Origin: Azoarcus sp. DN11
Lineage (GTDB): Bacteria > Pseudomonadota > Gammaproteobacteria > Burkholderiales > Rhodocyclaceae
Length of the DNA: 64,000 nucleotides
Direction of reading: 5' to 3'
Assembly (NCBI RefSeq): GCF_003628555.1
Contig: NZ_CP021731.1
Location: 2,356,001-2,420,000, forward strand
In this document: in pieces, positions 1 to 8,441 of the stretch
How positions within the stretch are numbered: position 1 is the first letter of the stretch
How the letters are laid out: the number at the start of each line of letters is the position of its first letter
The notes under the pieces: model-generated
Seen by the model: the letters and a program-made list of their open reading frames with translations, nothing else
Told to the model about the DNA's origin: nothing
Database searches by the model: none
Translations under genes and position numbers: made by a program

Positions 1-656
1 CCAGCGGCTGCGGCAAGAGCAGCCTCCTCGCCACCATCAACCGCATGACCGACATGGTTCCTGGATGCCGCGTCAGCGGCGACATCCGCATCGACGGCGC
101 CACCGTGATGGGGCAGGGGATGTCCCTGCCACGCTTGCGGCGACGGGTCGGCATGGTGTTCCAGCAACCCAATCCCTTTCCCCTCTCGATCGCCGACAAC
201 TTGCATTTCCCGTTGCGCGAGCACGGCATCGGCCGCCGCGACGTGCGCGAACGCATGGTCGAGCGCGCGCTGCGTGATGTCGGCCTGTGGGGCGAGGTGG
301 CGGGGCGCCTCGACCAGTCGGCGCTCACGCTTTCGGGCGGCCAGCAGCAGCGGCTGTGCGTCGCGCGGGCGATCGTCCTGGCGCCCGAGGTGCTGCTGCT
401 CGACGAGCCGTGCAGCGCCCTCGACCCGATCGCCACGGCCTCGGTCGAGCGCCTGATCCGCGACCTGAAGGGGCGCTACACGATGCTGATGGTCACGCAC
501 AACCTCGCGCAGGCGCGACGGCTCGCCGACGCGGTCGCCGTGTGCTGGGTTGAGAACGGCTGCGGCTGCGTGATCGAGAGCGGGGCAACCGAGCATATCT
601 TCATGACCCCCGGTCACCCGGTCACCCAAGCGTACTGCCAAGGGCTGGCGGGTTAG
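1..656 (+). CDS. pstB: Phosphate-type ABC transporter ATP-binding protein, 5' truncated (PstB-like)
   Basis: The reading frame is open from base 3 and begins inside the Walker A loop (SGCGKSS), so the N-terminal ~40 residues lie outside the window. Visible further on are the Q-loop (VFQQPNPFP), the ABC signature LSGGQQQR, Walker B with VLLLDEP and the H-loop VTHN. The FQQPNPFP stretch and the overall pattern match PstB, which energises high-affinity phosphate uptake on the cytoplasmic face of the inner membrane with PstA and PstC. The permease genes and phoU are not visible, so a related phosphate-like substrate cannot be excluded. It converges on the ketosynthase gene with a gap of about 57 bases. 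Confidence 0.85.
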   Translation, partial: SGCGKSSLLATINRMTDMVPGCRVSGDIRIDGATVMGQGMSLPRLRRRVGMVFQQPNPFPLSIADNLHFPLREHGIGRRDVRERMVERALRDVGLWGEVAGRLDQSALTLSGGQQQRLCVARAIVLAPEVLLLDEPCSALDPIATASVERLIRDLKGRYTMLMVTHNLAQARRLADAVAVCWVENGCGCVIESGATEHIFMTPGHPVTQAYCQGLAG

Positions 657-713
657 GCGACTCTCGTCCCGCCGGCACCGGAGGTTGAACAGGCGCCCGC
701 GCGGCGCCGATCG

Positions 714-1949
714 CTATGGCCGTTTGGCGATCAATACCGCGCTGGTGCCGCCGAAAGCGAAGGAATTGGACATGGTGTAGTCGAGATCGGCCACCTGCCG
801 GCCCTGGTTCGGAACGTAGTCGAGGTCGCACTCGGGGTCGGGGAGGGCGAGGTGCTGCGTGGGCGGGACGGCTTGATTGGCCAGCGCCTGCAGGCAGGCC
901 ACGAATTCGACCGCGCCGGCAGCGCCCATCAGGTGGCCGTGCATCGATTTGGTGGAACTCACAGGCAGGCGGTAGGCGCGCTCGCCGAACACTTCCTTGA
1001 TCGCCTGGGTCTCGGTGCGGTCGTTGAGGAGGGTGCCGGTGCCGTGGGCATTGATGTAGCCGATGGCGTCGGCCGGCAGTTCGGCGTCGGCCAGGGCGGC
1101 GCGCATGGCGGACGCCTGCCCGGCGACCGAGGGCTGGGTGATGTGGGTACTGTCGCTGCCGCTGCTGTAGCCGACCAACTCGCCGAGGATGCGGGCGCCG
1201 CGGGCCTTGGCCGTCTCCCACTCCTCGAGGACGACGATGGCCGCCCCTTCGCCGAGCACCAGCCCGCTGCGGTCGGCCGAGAAGGGCTTGCACGAGGCTG
1301 ACGGGTCGCTTGCGTCCTCTTTGGCCAGGGTGCGCAAGGCTTCCCAGGCGCGGATGGTGCCCAGGGTCAGGAGCGCTTCCGAGCCGCCGGCCAGCATGGT
1401 ATCGGCGTAGCCGTGGCGGATCAGGCGGTAGGCCTCGCCGATGGCGACTGCCGACGACGAGCAGGCGGTCGAATAGGTGTAATTGGGACCGGCGAGCTGG
1501 TATTCGAGCGCGATATTCGAGGCGGCCGCGCCGTTCATCGCCATGAGGACGATGAAGGGATTCAGGCGCGATACATTGTCGCGGTAAAGGCGGGCATAGG
1601 CTTCATCAAGGGAGTTCGCGCCGCCCATGCCGGTGCCCAGGGTGACGCCGGTGCGGGCGAGGTCGAGGCGGGCCGGATCGAGTCCCGCTGCGGCGACGGC
1701 CTGGCGTGCCGCCACCAGCGCGAACTGGCTGACGCGGTCGAGGCTGTTGACCTGGCGCTTGTTGAAATGGGTCTGCGGATCGAATTCGGTCTGTGCCGCG
1801 ATCCGGCACTCCAACTGGTCGGCAAACTCCGCGCGCAGGCGACCGATGCCGGACTTGCCGGCCATCAGCGCGAGGAAGAAAGCGTCGGGAGTGTTGCCGA
1901 GGGGCGAAATGACCCCCTGTCCGGTGACGGCAACGCGGCGTTTCGTCAT
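714..1949 (-). CDS. Beta-ketoacyl-ACP synthase, FabF-like (KAS II family)
   Basis: 411 aa, full family length. It carries the thiolase-fold active site: nucleophile Cys163 in TACSSS, His302 in NAHGTGT and His339 in the STKSMHGHLMGAAG block. The family performs decarboxylative Claisen condensation of acyl-ACP with malonyl-ACP. It overlaps the dedicated ACP gene by four bases (ATGA), so the two are translationally coupled. It is the last gene of a leftward operon with ACP, hydrolase, aminotransferase and phosphatase. That setting suggests a specialised acyl chain rather than housekeeping fatty-acid synthesis, because fabD, fabG and fabH are absent. The family assignment is firm; the pathway is unknown. 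Confidence 0.9.
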   Translation of the reverse strand: MTKRRVAVTGQGVISPLGNTPDAFFLALMAGKSGIGRLRAEFADQLECRIAAQTEFDPQTHFNKRQVNSLDRVSQFALVAARQAVAAAGLDPARLDLARTGVTLGTGMGGANSLDEAYARLYRDNVSRLNPFIVLMAMNGAAASNIALEYQLAGPNYTYSTACSSSAVAIGEAYRLIRHGYADTMLAGGSEALLTLGTIRAWEALRTLAKEDASDPSASCKPFSADRSGLVLGEGAAIVVLEEWETAKARGARILGELVGYSSGSDSTHITQPSVAGQASAMRAALADAELPADAIGYINAHGTGTLLNDRTETQAIKEVFGERAYRLPVSSTKSMHGHLMGAAGAVEFVACLQALANQAVPPTQHLALPDPECDLDYVPNQGRQVADLDYTMSNSFAFGGTSAVLIAKRP

Positions 1950-2191
1950 GCTTTCCCCTGGGCGCTGCGGTAGCGGTCGATCAGATTGACCAGGTCCTGA
2001 AAGTCGCTGATCTTGACATCGTCGTTCGGCACCTTGATGCCGAGGATGTCCTCGACCTTGAACACGACGTCAAAGAGGTCGAGGGAATCGATGCCAATAT
2101 CTTCCAGGGTCGCTTTGGGAGTGATCTTGCCCGGGTCGATTTCGAATTTTTCGCAGATGATCTGGGTGAGAACGTCAGCAGTGGCGGTCAT
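1946..2191 (-). CDS. Acyl carrier protein
   Basis: 81-aa acidic protein starting MTATADVLTQ, the usual ACP size. Ser36 in the GIDSLDLF motif is the expected phosphopantetheine attachment site. The frame is open further upstream, but the start at 2191 gives a standard ACP N-terminus and avoids overlap with the hydrolase gene, which ends at 2205. The stop overlaps the ketosynthase start (ATGA). It probably carries the intermediate on which the adjacent ketosynthase, and possibly the aminotransferase or hydrolase, act. Confidence 0.92.
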   Translation of the reverse strand: MTATADVLTQIICEKFEIDPGKITPKATLEDIGIDSLDLFDVVFKVEDILGIKVPNDDVKISDFQDLVNLIDRYRSAQGKA

Positions 2192-2204
2192 GGCAAATTT
2201 CCCT

Positions 2205-3047
2205 TCAGACAGGTGCCGGGGCGCAGAACGACGCGACGCGGGCCGCGATCTCGTCCTTGCGCTTGTCCAGTGTGAGTACGTGGTAGCTGTCGTCGACGAA
2301 GAAAGTCTCGACTTGTTGCGACCCGATGCGACGGGTGACGAAATGGGCGTTCTTGATGCTCGCCATGTCGTCTTCGACCGAATGGACGACCAGCGTCGGC
2401 CGTCGCACCCTCCGGAGTGACTGTTTTGCTGCCCTGACCAGGCGCTTGCTTTCGCGGATGACCGTGGCCGGGGTCTTGAAATGCCCGATCTTGTCCGCCG
2501 TGCGGGCGTCGCGGTTCTCCAGCACGGCGGCGACCATCGCCCGGACGCGCTCGTCCTTGATCCCGTAGGGAGGCGGTTCCTCCCACGAGACGAAGCGATG
2601 CAGGGGGCTATGGATGACCAGCGGCAGGAGCAGGCGCTGCCGCCACTTGGGGATATTCCAGCCGTCGTAGAAAAAAGTCGGGGAGAGCAGGGTGACGCCG
2701 GCCAGGCGCTCCTCTTTGCTGGCCGCGAGCAGCAGGCCGAGGAGGGCGCCCATGGACAGGCCGGCCACGTAGACGTGCCGGCATTCCTGGGCGAGCGCCT
2801 CGAAAGCCTCGTCAACCGAGCGGTACCAGTCTTCCCAGGTACTCGTCTTGAGGGCGTGCACCGAGTCGCAATGGCCCGCGAGCTGGGGGCAGGCGACGGT
2901 CAACCCCTTGCGCGCCAGCTGCCGTCCGAAGTGACGCATTTCGGACGGCGTGCCGGTGAGGCCGTGAATGAGCAAAACGCCGGTCTCCCCCCGTTTCTCA
3001 TAGAAGCCGTTGGGGCCGAGAATCTTCTCCATGCTGCGCTTGCTCAT
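2205..3047 (-). CDS. Alpha/beta hydrolase (carboxylesterase/thioesterase-like)
   Basis: 280 aa. The oxyanion-hole motif LLIHGLTGTP lies near residue 25, the nucleophile elbow is GLSMG, the acid is in HSVEDD and the catalytic His is in DSYHVLTLD. This is the layout of Est30-like carboxylesterases. Between ACP and the aminotransferase it could release or edit an ACP-bound acyl chain, but substrate specificity cannot be read from sequence. The start is ATG at 3047 (MSKRSMEKI), preceded by a purine-rich stretch, 23 bases after the aminotransferase stop at 3071. Confidence 0.82.
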   Translation of the reverse strand: MSKRSMEKILGPNGFYEKRGETGVLLIHGLTGTPSEMRHFGRQLARKGLTVACPQLAGHCDSVHALKTSTWEDWYRSVDEAFEALAQECRHVYVAGLSMGALLGLLLAASKEERLAGVTLLSPTFFYDGWNIPKWRQRLLLPLVIHSPLHRFVSWEEPPPYGIKDERVRAMVAAVLENRDARTADKIGHFKTPATVIRESKRLVRAAKQSLRRVRRPTLVVHSVEDDMASIKNAHFVTRRIGSQQVETFFVDDSYHVLTLDKRKDEIAARVASFCAPAPV

Positions 3048-3070
3048 GCCGCCATTCCTTCCTTTTCCCC

Positions 3071-4444
3071 TTATTGTGCGCCGCAGCGGCGGAGCAGTTG
3101 TTCAAAGAGGGCAATGCCCAGGTCGATTTCTTCGTTCGTGATCGTGAAGCTCGGCGCCAGGGTGAAGACGTTCTTGTAATAGCCGCCGACGTCCAGCACC
3201 AGACCGTAGCGCTTGCCATTGGCTTCGAGATCGCCCTTCAAGCCTTCGTTGAAAATCCGGTCGGCAAGTTCCCGGTTGGGCGTGTAGCCGTCCGCCTGGC
3301 ACATCTCCATGCGCAGGGCGAGGCCGAGGCCGCTCACATCGCCAACCATTTTCCAGCGCGCTTTCAGCTCTTCCAGGCGCTGCAGGAAATAGGCGCCCTT
3401 CTCGCGGATGCCGGGTTCCAGGTCGGCCTCCTGGGTCATGCGCAGAACCTCCAGGGCCGTCGTCGTGCCCAGCGGATTGGACGAGAAGGTGGAATGAGTG
3501 GATCCGGGCGGGAAGACCTGCGGATTGATCAATTCTTCGCGTGCCCAGATGCCCGAAATGGGGTTGAGGCCGTTGGTGATCGCCTTGCCGAAAACGAAGA
3601 CGTCGGGGACGATGCCGAAATTCTCCCACGACCAGAGCTTGCCGGTACGGTAAACGCCCATCTGGATTTCGTCGACCACCAGCAGGACATTGCGCTCCTT
3701 GAGGGTCTTGGCCAGCTTGGGGAAGTATTCGGTCGGCGGAATGACATAGCCGCCGGTGCCTTGGATGGTTTCGACGTAGAAGGCGCCGTATTCGCAGGAC
3801 TTGGCCTTGTCGTCCCAGACGGCGTTGTACTCGGTCTCGAACAGCTTCTCGAATTCCTTGTGGCAGTACATGCCGCAGCTCGCTTCCTTGAGGCCGTAGG
3901 GGCAGCGGAAGCAGTAGGGGAAGGGCACGAACTGGGCGCGGTCGGAGAAGTGGCCGTAGCGCCGGCGGTAGCGGTAGCTGGAGGTGATGGCCGACGCGCC
4001 GAGGGTGCGGCCGTGGTAGCCGCCCATGAAGGCGAACATGAGGTTCTTGCCGGTGTGGTTGCGCACCAGCTTGAGCGAGTCCTCGACCGCCTGGGCGCCG
4101 CCGACGTTGAAATGGACGCGGCCCTTGACCCCGTATTTGTCCTCGATGTACTTGCAGATGGTTTCCGCCAGCTCGACCTTCTCGGCATGCAGATACTGGC
4201 AGGCAAGCTGGGGCAGGGTGTCGATCTGGCGCTTCAGGGCCTCGTTCAGGCGGCGGTTGCGGTAGCCGAAATTGACCGCCGAGTACCACATCTGCAGATC
4301 GAGGTAGGGCGTCTGCTGCTCATCGTAGAGATAGTTGCCGTCGCAGGAGGCGAAGATCTTGGGGGGATCGGCGTAATGTACGGTGTCGCCCCAGGAACAG
4401 TAGCGGGCGTCTTTTTCGAGCAGGGAAATGGTTTTCTGGTCCAT
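3071..4444 (-). CDS. Class III (PLP-dependent) aminotransferase with a four-cysteine insert
   Basis: 457 aa from MDQKTISLLE. An upstream ATG at 4519 would overlap the phosphatase gene by more than 50 bases, so 4444 is preferred. Fold-type I class III features: the GGxxAxE-like block (VGGAQAVEDSLK), a conserved GYHGRT, Asp259 in VVDEIQMG and the Schiff-base Lys287 in FGKAITNG. Between residues 178 and 194 is an unusual C-x2-C-x8-C-x3-C cluster in CFRCPYGLKEASCGMYC, plus Cys217, which could bind zinc or an Fe-S cluster. It probably transaminates an aldehyde or ketone made by the cluster, giving an amine. Class III enzymes are functionally diverse, so no substrate is assigned. Confidence 0.85.
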   Translation of the reverse strand: MDQKTISLLEKDARYCSWGDTVHYADPPKIFASCDGNYLYDEQQTPYLDLQMWYSAVNFGYRNRRLNEALKRQIDTLPQLACQYLHAEKVELAETICKYIEDKYGVKGRVHFNVGGAQAVEDSLKLVRNHTGKNLMFAFMGGYHGRTLGASAITSSYRYRRRYGHFSDRAQFVPFPYCFRCPYGLKEASCGMYCHKEFEKLFETEYNAVWDDKAKSCEYGAFYVETIQGTGGYVIPPTEYFPKLAKTLKERNVLLVVDEIQMGVYRTGKLWSWENFGIVPDVFVFGKAITNGLNPISGIWAREELINPQVFPPGSTHSTFSSNPLGTTTALEVLRMTQEADLEPGIREKGAYFLQRLEELKARWKMVGDVSGLGLALRMEMCQADGYTPNRELADRIFNEGLKGDLEANGKRYGLVLDVGGYYKNVFTLAPSFTITNEEIDLGIALFEQLLRRCGAQ

Positions 4445-4467
4445 GACAAAGGCTTGCTTGGTTGCGG

Positions 4468-5133
4468 TTAAACGGCGGCGAACAGCTGGTTGTCGATATC
4501 CCATGCCTGGACGGCGCAAAGCACGTCGCCGAAGTGTTCGAACGGGATGTGGCTGATGTTCTCACTCTGGCAGTGCCGGATGAGTGACCCCTTGGCGAAC
4601 ACGATGTCCGCCTCGCCTGCCAGGCAGGCGTCCGACTTGCCGTCGCCGACGAGGACGATCGGCCCGCCGTGCCGCGCCGCCAGCTGTCGGGCGACGGTGC
4701 ACTTGCAGACGCCGTTGCCGCCGCGGCAGTCGGTTTGCCGGTGCGGGAAGCTCAGCTCCAGCCGGTCCGGCGAGATGAAATGCAGCTGATTGGCATAGAC
4801 CGGCAGATCCTCGTGGCCGGCGTGGCGCAAGGCGGTCTGGATGGCGAAATCGAGGCCGTCGCTGACCACCGCGAGGTGGGCGAAGCGGCGCACGTACTGC
4901 CGGAAAACGTCGAAATGCGGATCGAGGCGGATCTGGCGGAAGAACTTGCCGAGGGTGATGTGATCGCCGCGCACCAGCCGCACCTGGCTCTGCATGCATT
5001 CGAGAGCGCTGATGCGTCCGTCCACCCAGTCCGTTTCGAGCGCTTGCCAGGCAGGATCCGCGTGGTGTTCCAACAATTGATCGACGGTGTCCTCGGTAGC
5101 CAGCGTGCCGTCGAAGTCGAGTACGAAAATCAT
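4468..5133 (-). CDS. HAD-IB family phosphatase (MtnX-like)
   Basis: 221 aa from MIFVLDFDGTLAT. The start at 5133 places the HAD motif I DxDGT at residues 6-10. Motif II is VVSDG and motif III/IV is LVGDGKSDACLAG. The family hydrolyses small-molecule phosphomonoesters through an aspartyl-phosphate. A Cys-containing stretch (CRGGNGVCKC) resembles the capping region of MtnX-type phosphatases. It is 23 bases upstream of the aminotransferase start and is the first gene of the leftward operon. Substrate unknown. Confidence 0.82.
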   Translation of the reverse strand: MIFVLDFDGTLATEDTVDQLLEHHADPAWQALETDWVDGRISALECMQSQVRLVRGDHITLGKFFRQIRLDPHFDVFRQYVRRFAHLAVVSDGLDFAIQTALRHAGHEDLPVYANQLHFISPDRLELSFPHRQTDCRGGNGVCKCTVARQLAARHGGPIVLVGDGKSDACLAGEADIVFAKGSLIRHCQSENISHIPFEHFGDVLCAVQAWDIDNQLFAAV

Positions 5134-5578
5134 CTTTCTCCGTGAAGCCTGCCGCAGAAAACTCGTCATCGACGGGGCTCGGGCGGCTGAGCTGCGCAAT
5201 TTGAACGCCGCGATTGTCCATGAACGAAACTGTCGGTTTCCTGACGAGCGCGAACCGGGGCCGAGTCCCGATCTCCTCGGGTGGGGCGCCGATCCACCGA
5301 AGGCCGGTACACGGGAGCTTGTGAGCTAGCTTGCACGGGAGCGAGTGGTCCATGTTCCGGGTGAATTTCCGGAAGGAGGGGGCGATGCGGACGGGCGAGG
5401 GTGATCGACGCGCAAGCCGTCACGCCCGGCGGTATTTTCATCTACACTCTCGCCGGCGATTCGAGGAGTCGATGCGCTGCCGCCACTTCGGTTTCCACTC
5501 CAGCTTCAATTCGCGTCGCAGAACTGCGGCCTCCTCCGATTTCTTCCCGACGCCTCCCGGCTTACGACCGTCCATCCA
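5134..5578. other. Divergent intergenic region between phosphatase and DMT genes
   Basis: About 445 bases separate the leftward phosphatase operon from the rightward DMT/DegT genes, so promoters for both should lie here. No convincing sigma-70 pair or long palindrome was found by eye. A GGAAGGAGGGGGCG purine tract precedes an ATG at 5385 (see the small ORF entry). Confidence 0.4.
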
Positions 5579-5582
5579 ATGA
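5385..5582 (+). CDS. Possible leader ORF, 65 codons (doubtful)
   Basis: The ATG at 5385 follows a very strong Shine-Dalgarno-like GGAAGGAGGGGGC. The stop at 5580-5582 overlaps the start of the first DMT gene (ATGA at 5579), the geometry of translational coupling. The DMT start itself has no clear ribosome binding site. Against a real protein, the product is Arg/His-rich with no recognisable fold and low-complexity composition. It is listed only as a candidate coupling leader. Confidence 0.25.
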   Translation: MRTGEGDRRASRHARRYFHLHSRRRFEESMRCRHFGFHSSFNSRRRTAASSDFFPTPPGLRPSIQ

Positions 5583-5938
5583 ATTCCGCGCTTGTCATCT
5601 GTACTTGGTTGCTGAACATCGCCATCGACACCGGCGGCCACCTCGCCTTCAAGGCGGCAGCTCTCGAACCTGGGCACGCCACCGGGCTGGCGCGCTGGCG
5701 GCACATGCTGGCCCGTCCCTGGCTGTGGATCGGGGTCGCCTGCTTCGTGGTCGAATTCGTCGTTTGGCTGGCGTTCCTGTCGCTGATTCCGCTGGCCGAG
5801 GGCGTCCTCCTCGGCATGTTCAGCATTGTCGCGGTGATGGTCGGCGGCCGCGTCTTCTTCCACGAGCGCTTCACCCGTCTGCGGCTCGTGGGGGTGGCGC
5901 TGATCGTCGTCGGTGTCGGCATCGTGGGGTTGGCGTAA
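5579..5938 (+). CDS. Small EamA/DMT-family membrane protein, subunit 1
   Basis: 119 aa with four hydrophobic helices, the single-repeat size of small multidrug resistance/EamA half-transporters (EmrE-like, or ArnE/ArnF-like lipid flippase halves). The final helix ends VALIVVGVGIVGLA. The stop at 5936-5938 is immediately followed by the next start at 5939, and that gene encodes a second half. Such pairs usually work as heterodimers in the inner membrane. In this cluster it could export or flip the product. Confidence 0.75.
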   Translation: MNSALVICTWLLNIAIDTGGHLAFKAAALEPGHATGLARWRHMLARPWLWIGVACFVVEFVVWLAFLSLIPLAEGVLLGMFSIVAVMVGGRVFFHERFTRLRLVGVALIVVGVGIVGLA

Positions 5939-6331
5939 ATGTCCCTCAGGCGCTTCTATCTGCTCGGCTTCGTCGTCCTGATCGCCTTCGACACCCTGTC
6001 GCAAATCTGCTTCAAGATGGCCGCCATTCATGCGGCGCCCTTTGCCGTGGAGTTCGCGTGGCTGTTGCGGGTACTCGGCAATCCCTGGGTTTACGGCTCC
6101 ATCATCGGCTATGTCGGCGCTTTCGCCACCTGGATGACCCTCCTGCGGCATGCCCCCGTCGGTCCGGCGTTTGCGGCGTCGCACCTCGAAGTGATCGGGA
6201 TCATGATCATTTCGGTGCCGATGTTCGGCGAGCGCCTCGGTGCCTTGCAACTCATCGGGGCGGCGCTCATCGTGGCCGGCGTCGTGTGTCTCGCCTGCGG
6301 TGAGAGATCGGATGCCTCCGTCCACAGCTGA
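5939..6331 (+). CDS. Small EamA/DMT-family membrane protein, subunit 2
   Basis: 130 aa with four predicted helices (for example GFVVLIAFDTLSQICFKMAA and LIGAALIVAGVVCLAC). It starts directly after the stop of the previous DMT half and its end overlaps the following DegT-like gene by 20 bases, so the three are probably one operon. ArnE/ArnF-like pairs flip aminosugar-modified lipid carriers; drug or metabolite efflux is an alternative. Confidence 0.75.
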   Translation: MSLRRFYLLGFVVLIAFDTLSQICFKMAAIHAAPFAVEFAWLLRVLGNPWVYGSIIGYVGAFATWMTLLRHAPVGPAFAASHLEVIGIMIISVPMFGERLGALQLIGAALIVAGVVCLACGERSDASVHS

Positions 6332-7532
6332 CGTCCGCCTGGAAATCCCTCCCACTGCTGGACTGCCGATACGCCTGCGCGATCTTTTTCCGCCTTGGCA
6401 AGGCGATTTCCCCGAGCGCGCGGCGGCCTTTCTCGGTGTTCCCGGAGTCGGCATCGAATGTTCCGGCACCGCCTGCCTGGTTGTCATCCTCGAGACCTTG
6501 CGCCGCAGCTCCGGCCGGAGGACCGTTGTGGTCCCGGCCTATACCTGCCCCCTGGTGATCTTCGCCGTGGCCGCTTGCGGGCTGCGTCTGCGCCTGTGCG
6601 ACGTCGTCCGGGACGGCTTCGAGCTCGACCCGGAAGCCTTGGCCCGGGCCTGCGACCAGGACACCCTGGCCGTGATTCCGACTCATCTTGGCGGTCGGGT
6701 GGCGGCCATCGGGCCGGTCGCGGCGGTCGCCCGCCAGGTTGGCGCCTTCGTGGTCGAGGATGCGGCGCAGGCCTTCGGCGCAAGGCAGGACGGGCGCAGC
6801 GTCGGCCTCGCCGGCGATGCCGGCTTTTTCAGTCTCGCCGCCGGCAAGGGGTTGAGTCTCTACGAGGGCGGGATATGGGTCGCCGGCGACCCGGAACTGC
6901 GGCGCGAGATCGTCCGCGTCAGCGGCGAGATCGTGCCTGCACGCCCGCTGTTCGAGGCCTGGCGCTGCCTGCAGCTTCTCGGCCTGGCCGCGCTCTACAG
7001 GCCGCGGCTGCTGCGCTACGCCTACGGCATGCCGCTGCGCCACGCGCTCGGACGCGAGGATCCGGTGGCGGCAGCCGGCGACCTCTTTTCTTCCGATATC
7101 CCGCTGCATCGCGTCTCCGGCTGGCGCCGCTCGGTCGGCAGCCGCGCGCTCGCGCGCCTGCCAGGCTTCCAGGCGGCCCTCACGGCCCGTGCGGCCGCGC
7201 GCCTTCCCCGCCTCGCTCGCCTGCAGGGCGTCAAGGTATTCGCCGATGGCCCGGGCGGCGAGGGTACCTGGCCCGTTCTCATGCTGACCACGGCGAGCGC
7301 CGCCCAGCGCGACGCCGCGCTGCGGGAACTCTGGGGGAGCGGACGCGGGGTGGCGCGCATGTTCGCCCATGCCCTGCCCGATTACGATTACCTGCACCCC
7401 TGGCTGGAGCCGCGGTCCTGCCCGAACGCCCGCGACTTCGCCGCCCGTTCCTTCACCATTTCCAACAGCCCCTGGCTGGACGACTCCCGCTTCGAGGCCA
7501 TCGTCGCCGCGCTCGAGCGCCACACGCAATGA
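6312..7532 (+). CDS. DegT/DnrJ/EryC1-like PLP-dependent enzyme
   Basis: 406 aa from the ATG at 6312; the open frame extends upstream to 6240 but that part lies inside the DMT gene. Typical DegT features: VVVPAYTCP near residue 73, DAAQAFGA with the ring-stacking Asp at about 150, and Lys179 in the FFSLAAGKGLS block as likely Schiff-base lysine. The family transaminates or dehydrates sugar-nucleotide ketones, but divergent members act on other amines. It overlaps the second DMT gene by 20 bases. No sugar-nucleotide enzymes lie nearby, so the substrate is open. Confidence 0.75.
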   Translation: MPPSTADVRLEIPPTAGLPIRLRDLFPPWQGDFPERAAAFLGVPGVGIECSGTACLVVILETLRRSSGRRTVVVPAYTCPLVIFAVAACGLRLRLCDVVRDGFELDPEALARACDQDTLAVIPTHLGGRVAAIGPVAAVARQVGAFVVEDAAQAFGARQDGRSVGLAGDAGFFSLAAGKGLSLYEGGIWVAGDPELRREIVRVSGEIVPARPLFEAWRCLQLLGLAALYRPRLLRYAYGMPLRHALGREDPVAAAGDLFSSDIPLHRVSGWRRSVGSRALARLPGFQAALTARAAARLPRLARLQGVKVFADGPGGEGTWPVLMLTTASAAQRDAALRELWGSGRGVARMFAHALPDYDYLHPWLEPRSCPNARDFAARSFTISNSPWLDDSRFEAIVAALERHTQ

Positions 7533-7541
7533 GCGGCGGGG

Positions 7542-8441
7542 CTAGCGGCTGGCGGCGGCGATCCAGGCGAGAAGCTGGCGATTCACTTCCAGTTGCTGGG
7601 CCTGCCAGCGGGCCAGCGCTTCTTCCGCCACGGCGGGTTGATCGTCGAGGGCGCTGAGCCAGCGTTTCCAGCCGGTCCGGTAGTGGTGGATGGAAATCTC
7701 CCCCGTGATGTCGCTTCCCACCAGGCGGCCCGTCAGGGACGCGATCACCCGCGCGATGTCGTCGAGACCGAGGCGGCCCTGGTCCCAGTTGGTTCGCGCC
7801 ACCTCCGGCGCGAGCACGTCCTTGTCGATGGACAGGTAGACCGGGGTATCGCTGCCCGCCAGCCGGCAAACGAAGGCGTCGATCAGGTCTGCGACTGCGG
7901 AGAAGGCGTGGAAGCCTTTGCCCAGCCCCAGACGGCTCGCCCAGGCGGTATCGACGCCCAGCGTCCAGTAATGCACCTGCCCGCGGAAGATCGGCGACAG
8001 GTAATTTTCCCAGGCATGGCGCCAGCCCACGTCCGGCGAGCAGATCCCGAGGACGTGGATGGTCCCGACCTGCGGCAGGCTCGCCGCATGCCGCACCCAC
8101 GAGCCGCAATGGATGCCGAACGGAAAGCGCATATTGTCGGGGTGGTTGTCGAACACCACGACGTCGAATTTCTCGCTGCCGTCGAGGCGTTTGAGCAGCA
8201 GGTGGCTGAGGTGATGGTAATCGCCGCTGCCCATGAGCACCGTGCCGTACCGGCTTGGCATGCATTCCCGCAGAAAGGCCTCGAGGCGGCGCCATGCGGG
8301 CAGGCCGCAGCCGAAGCGGATCGCCTCCTGCCAGTTCGCCAGCGGGACGACCTGCGCCCCTTCCAGGCCGCGCAACGAACCGTCGAAATCAAGAACGAGC
8401 GGGGGAGGCGTGGGTATGGGCGTCGAACCAGGCGCGATCAT
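7542..8441 (-). CDS. Arginase/ureohydrolase-fold protein (UPF0489-like)
   Basis: 299 aa. The ureohydrolase metal-ligand motifs can be traced in order: MGSGDYHHLS (in place of GGDHS) near residue 72, DNHPDN (D98, H100, D102), LSIDKDVL (D206, D208) and SDITGE near 245. All four blocks keep the acidic/His ligands, so a binuclear metal site is plausible. Overall similarity to true arginases looks low, so arginine is not assumed; a guanidino or amide C-N bond is a reasonable guess. The 5' end overlaps the following FemAB-like gene by 53 bases. Confidence 0.65.
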   Translation of the reverse strand: MIAPGSTPIPTPPPLVLDFDGSLRGLEGAQVVPLANWQEAIRFGCGLPAWRRLEAFLRECMPSRYGTVLMGSGDYHHLSHLLLKRLDGSEKFDVVVFDNHPDNMRFPFGIHCGSWVRHAASLPQVGTIHVLGICSPDVGWRHAWENYLSPIFRGQVHYWTLGVDTAWASRLGLGKGFHAFSAVADLIDAFVCRLAGSDTPVYLSIDKDVLAPEVARTNWDQGRLGLDDIARVIASLTGRLVGSDITGEISIHHYRTGWKRWLSALDDQPAVAEEALARWQAQQLEVNRQLLAWIAAASR

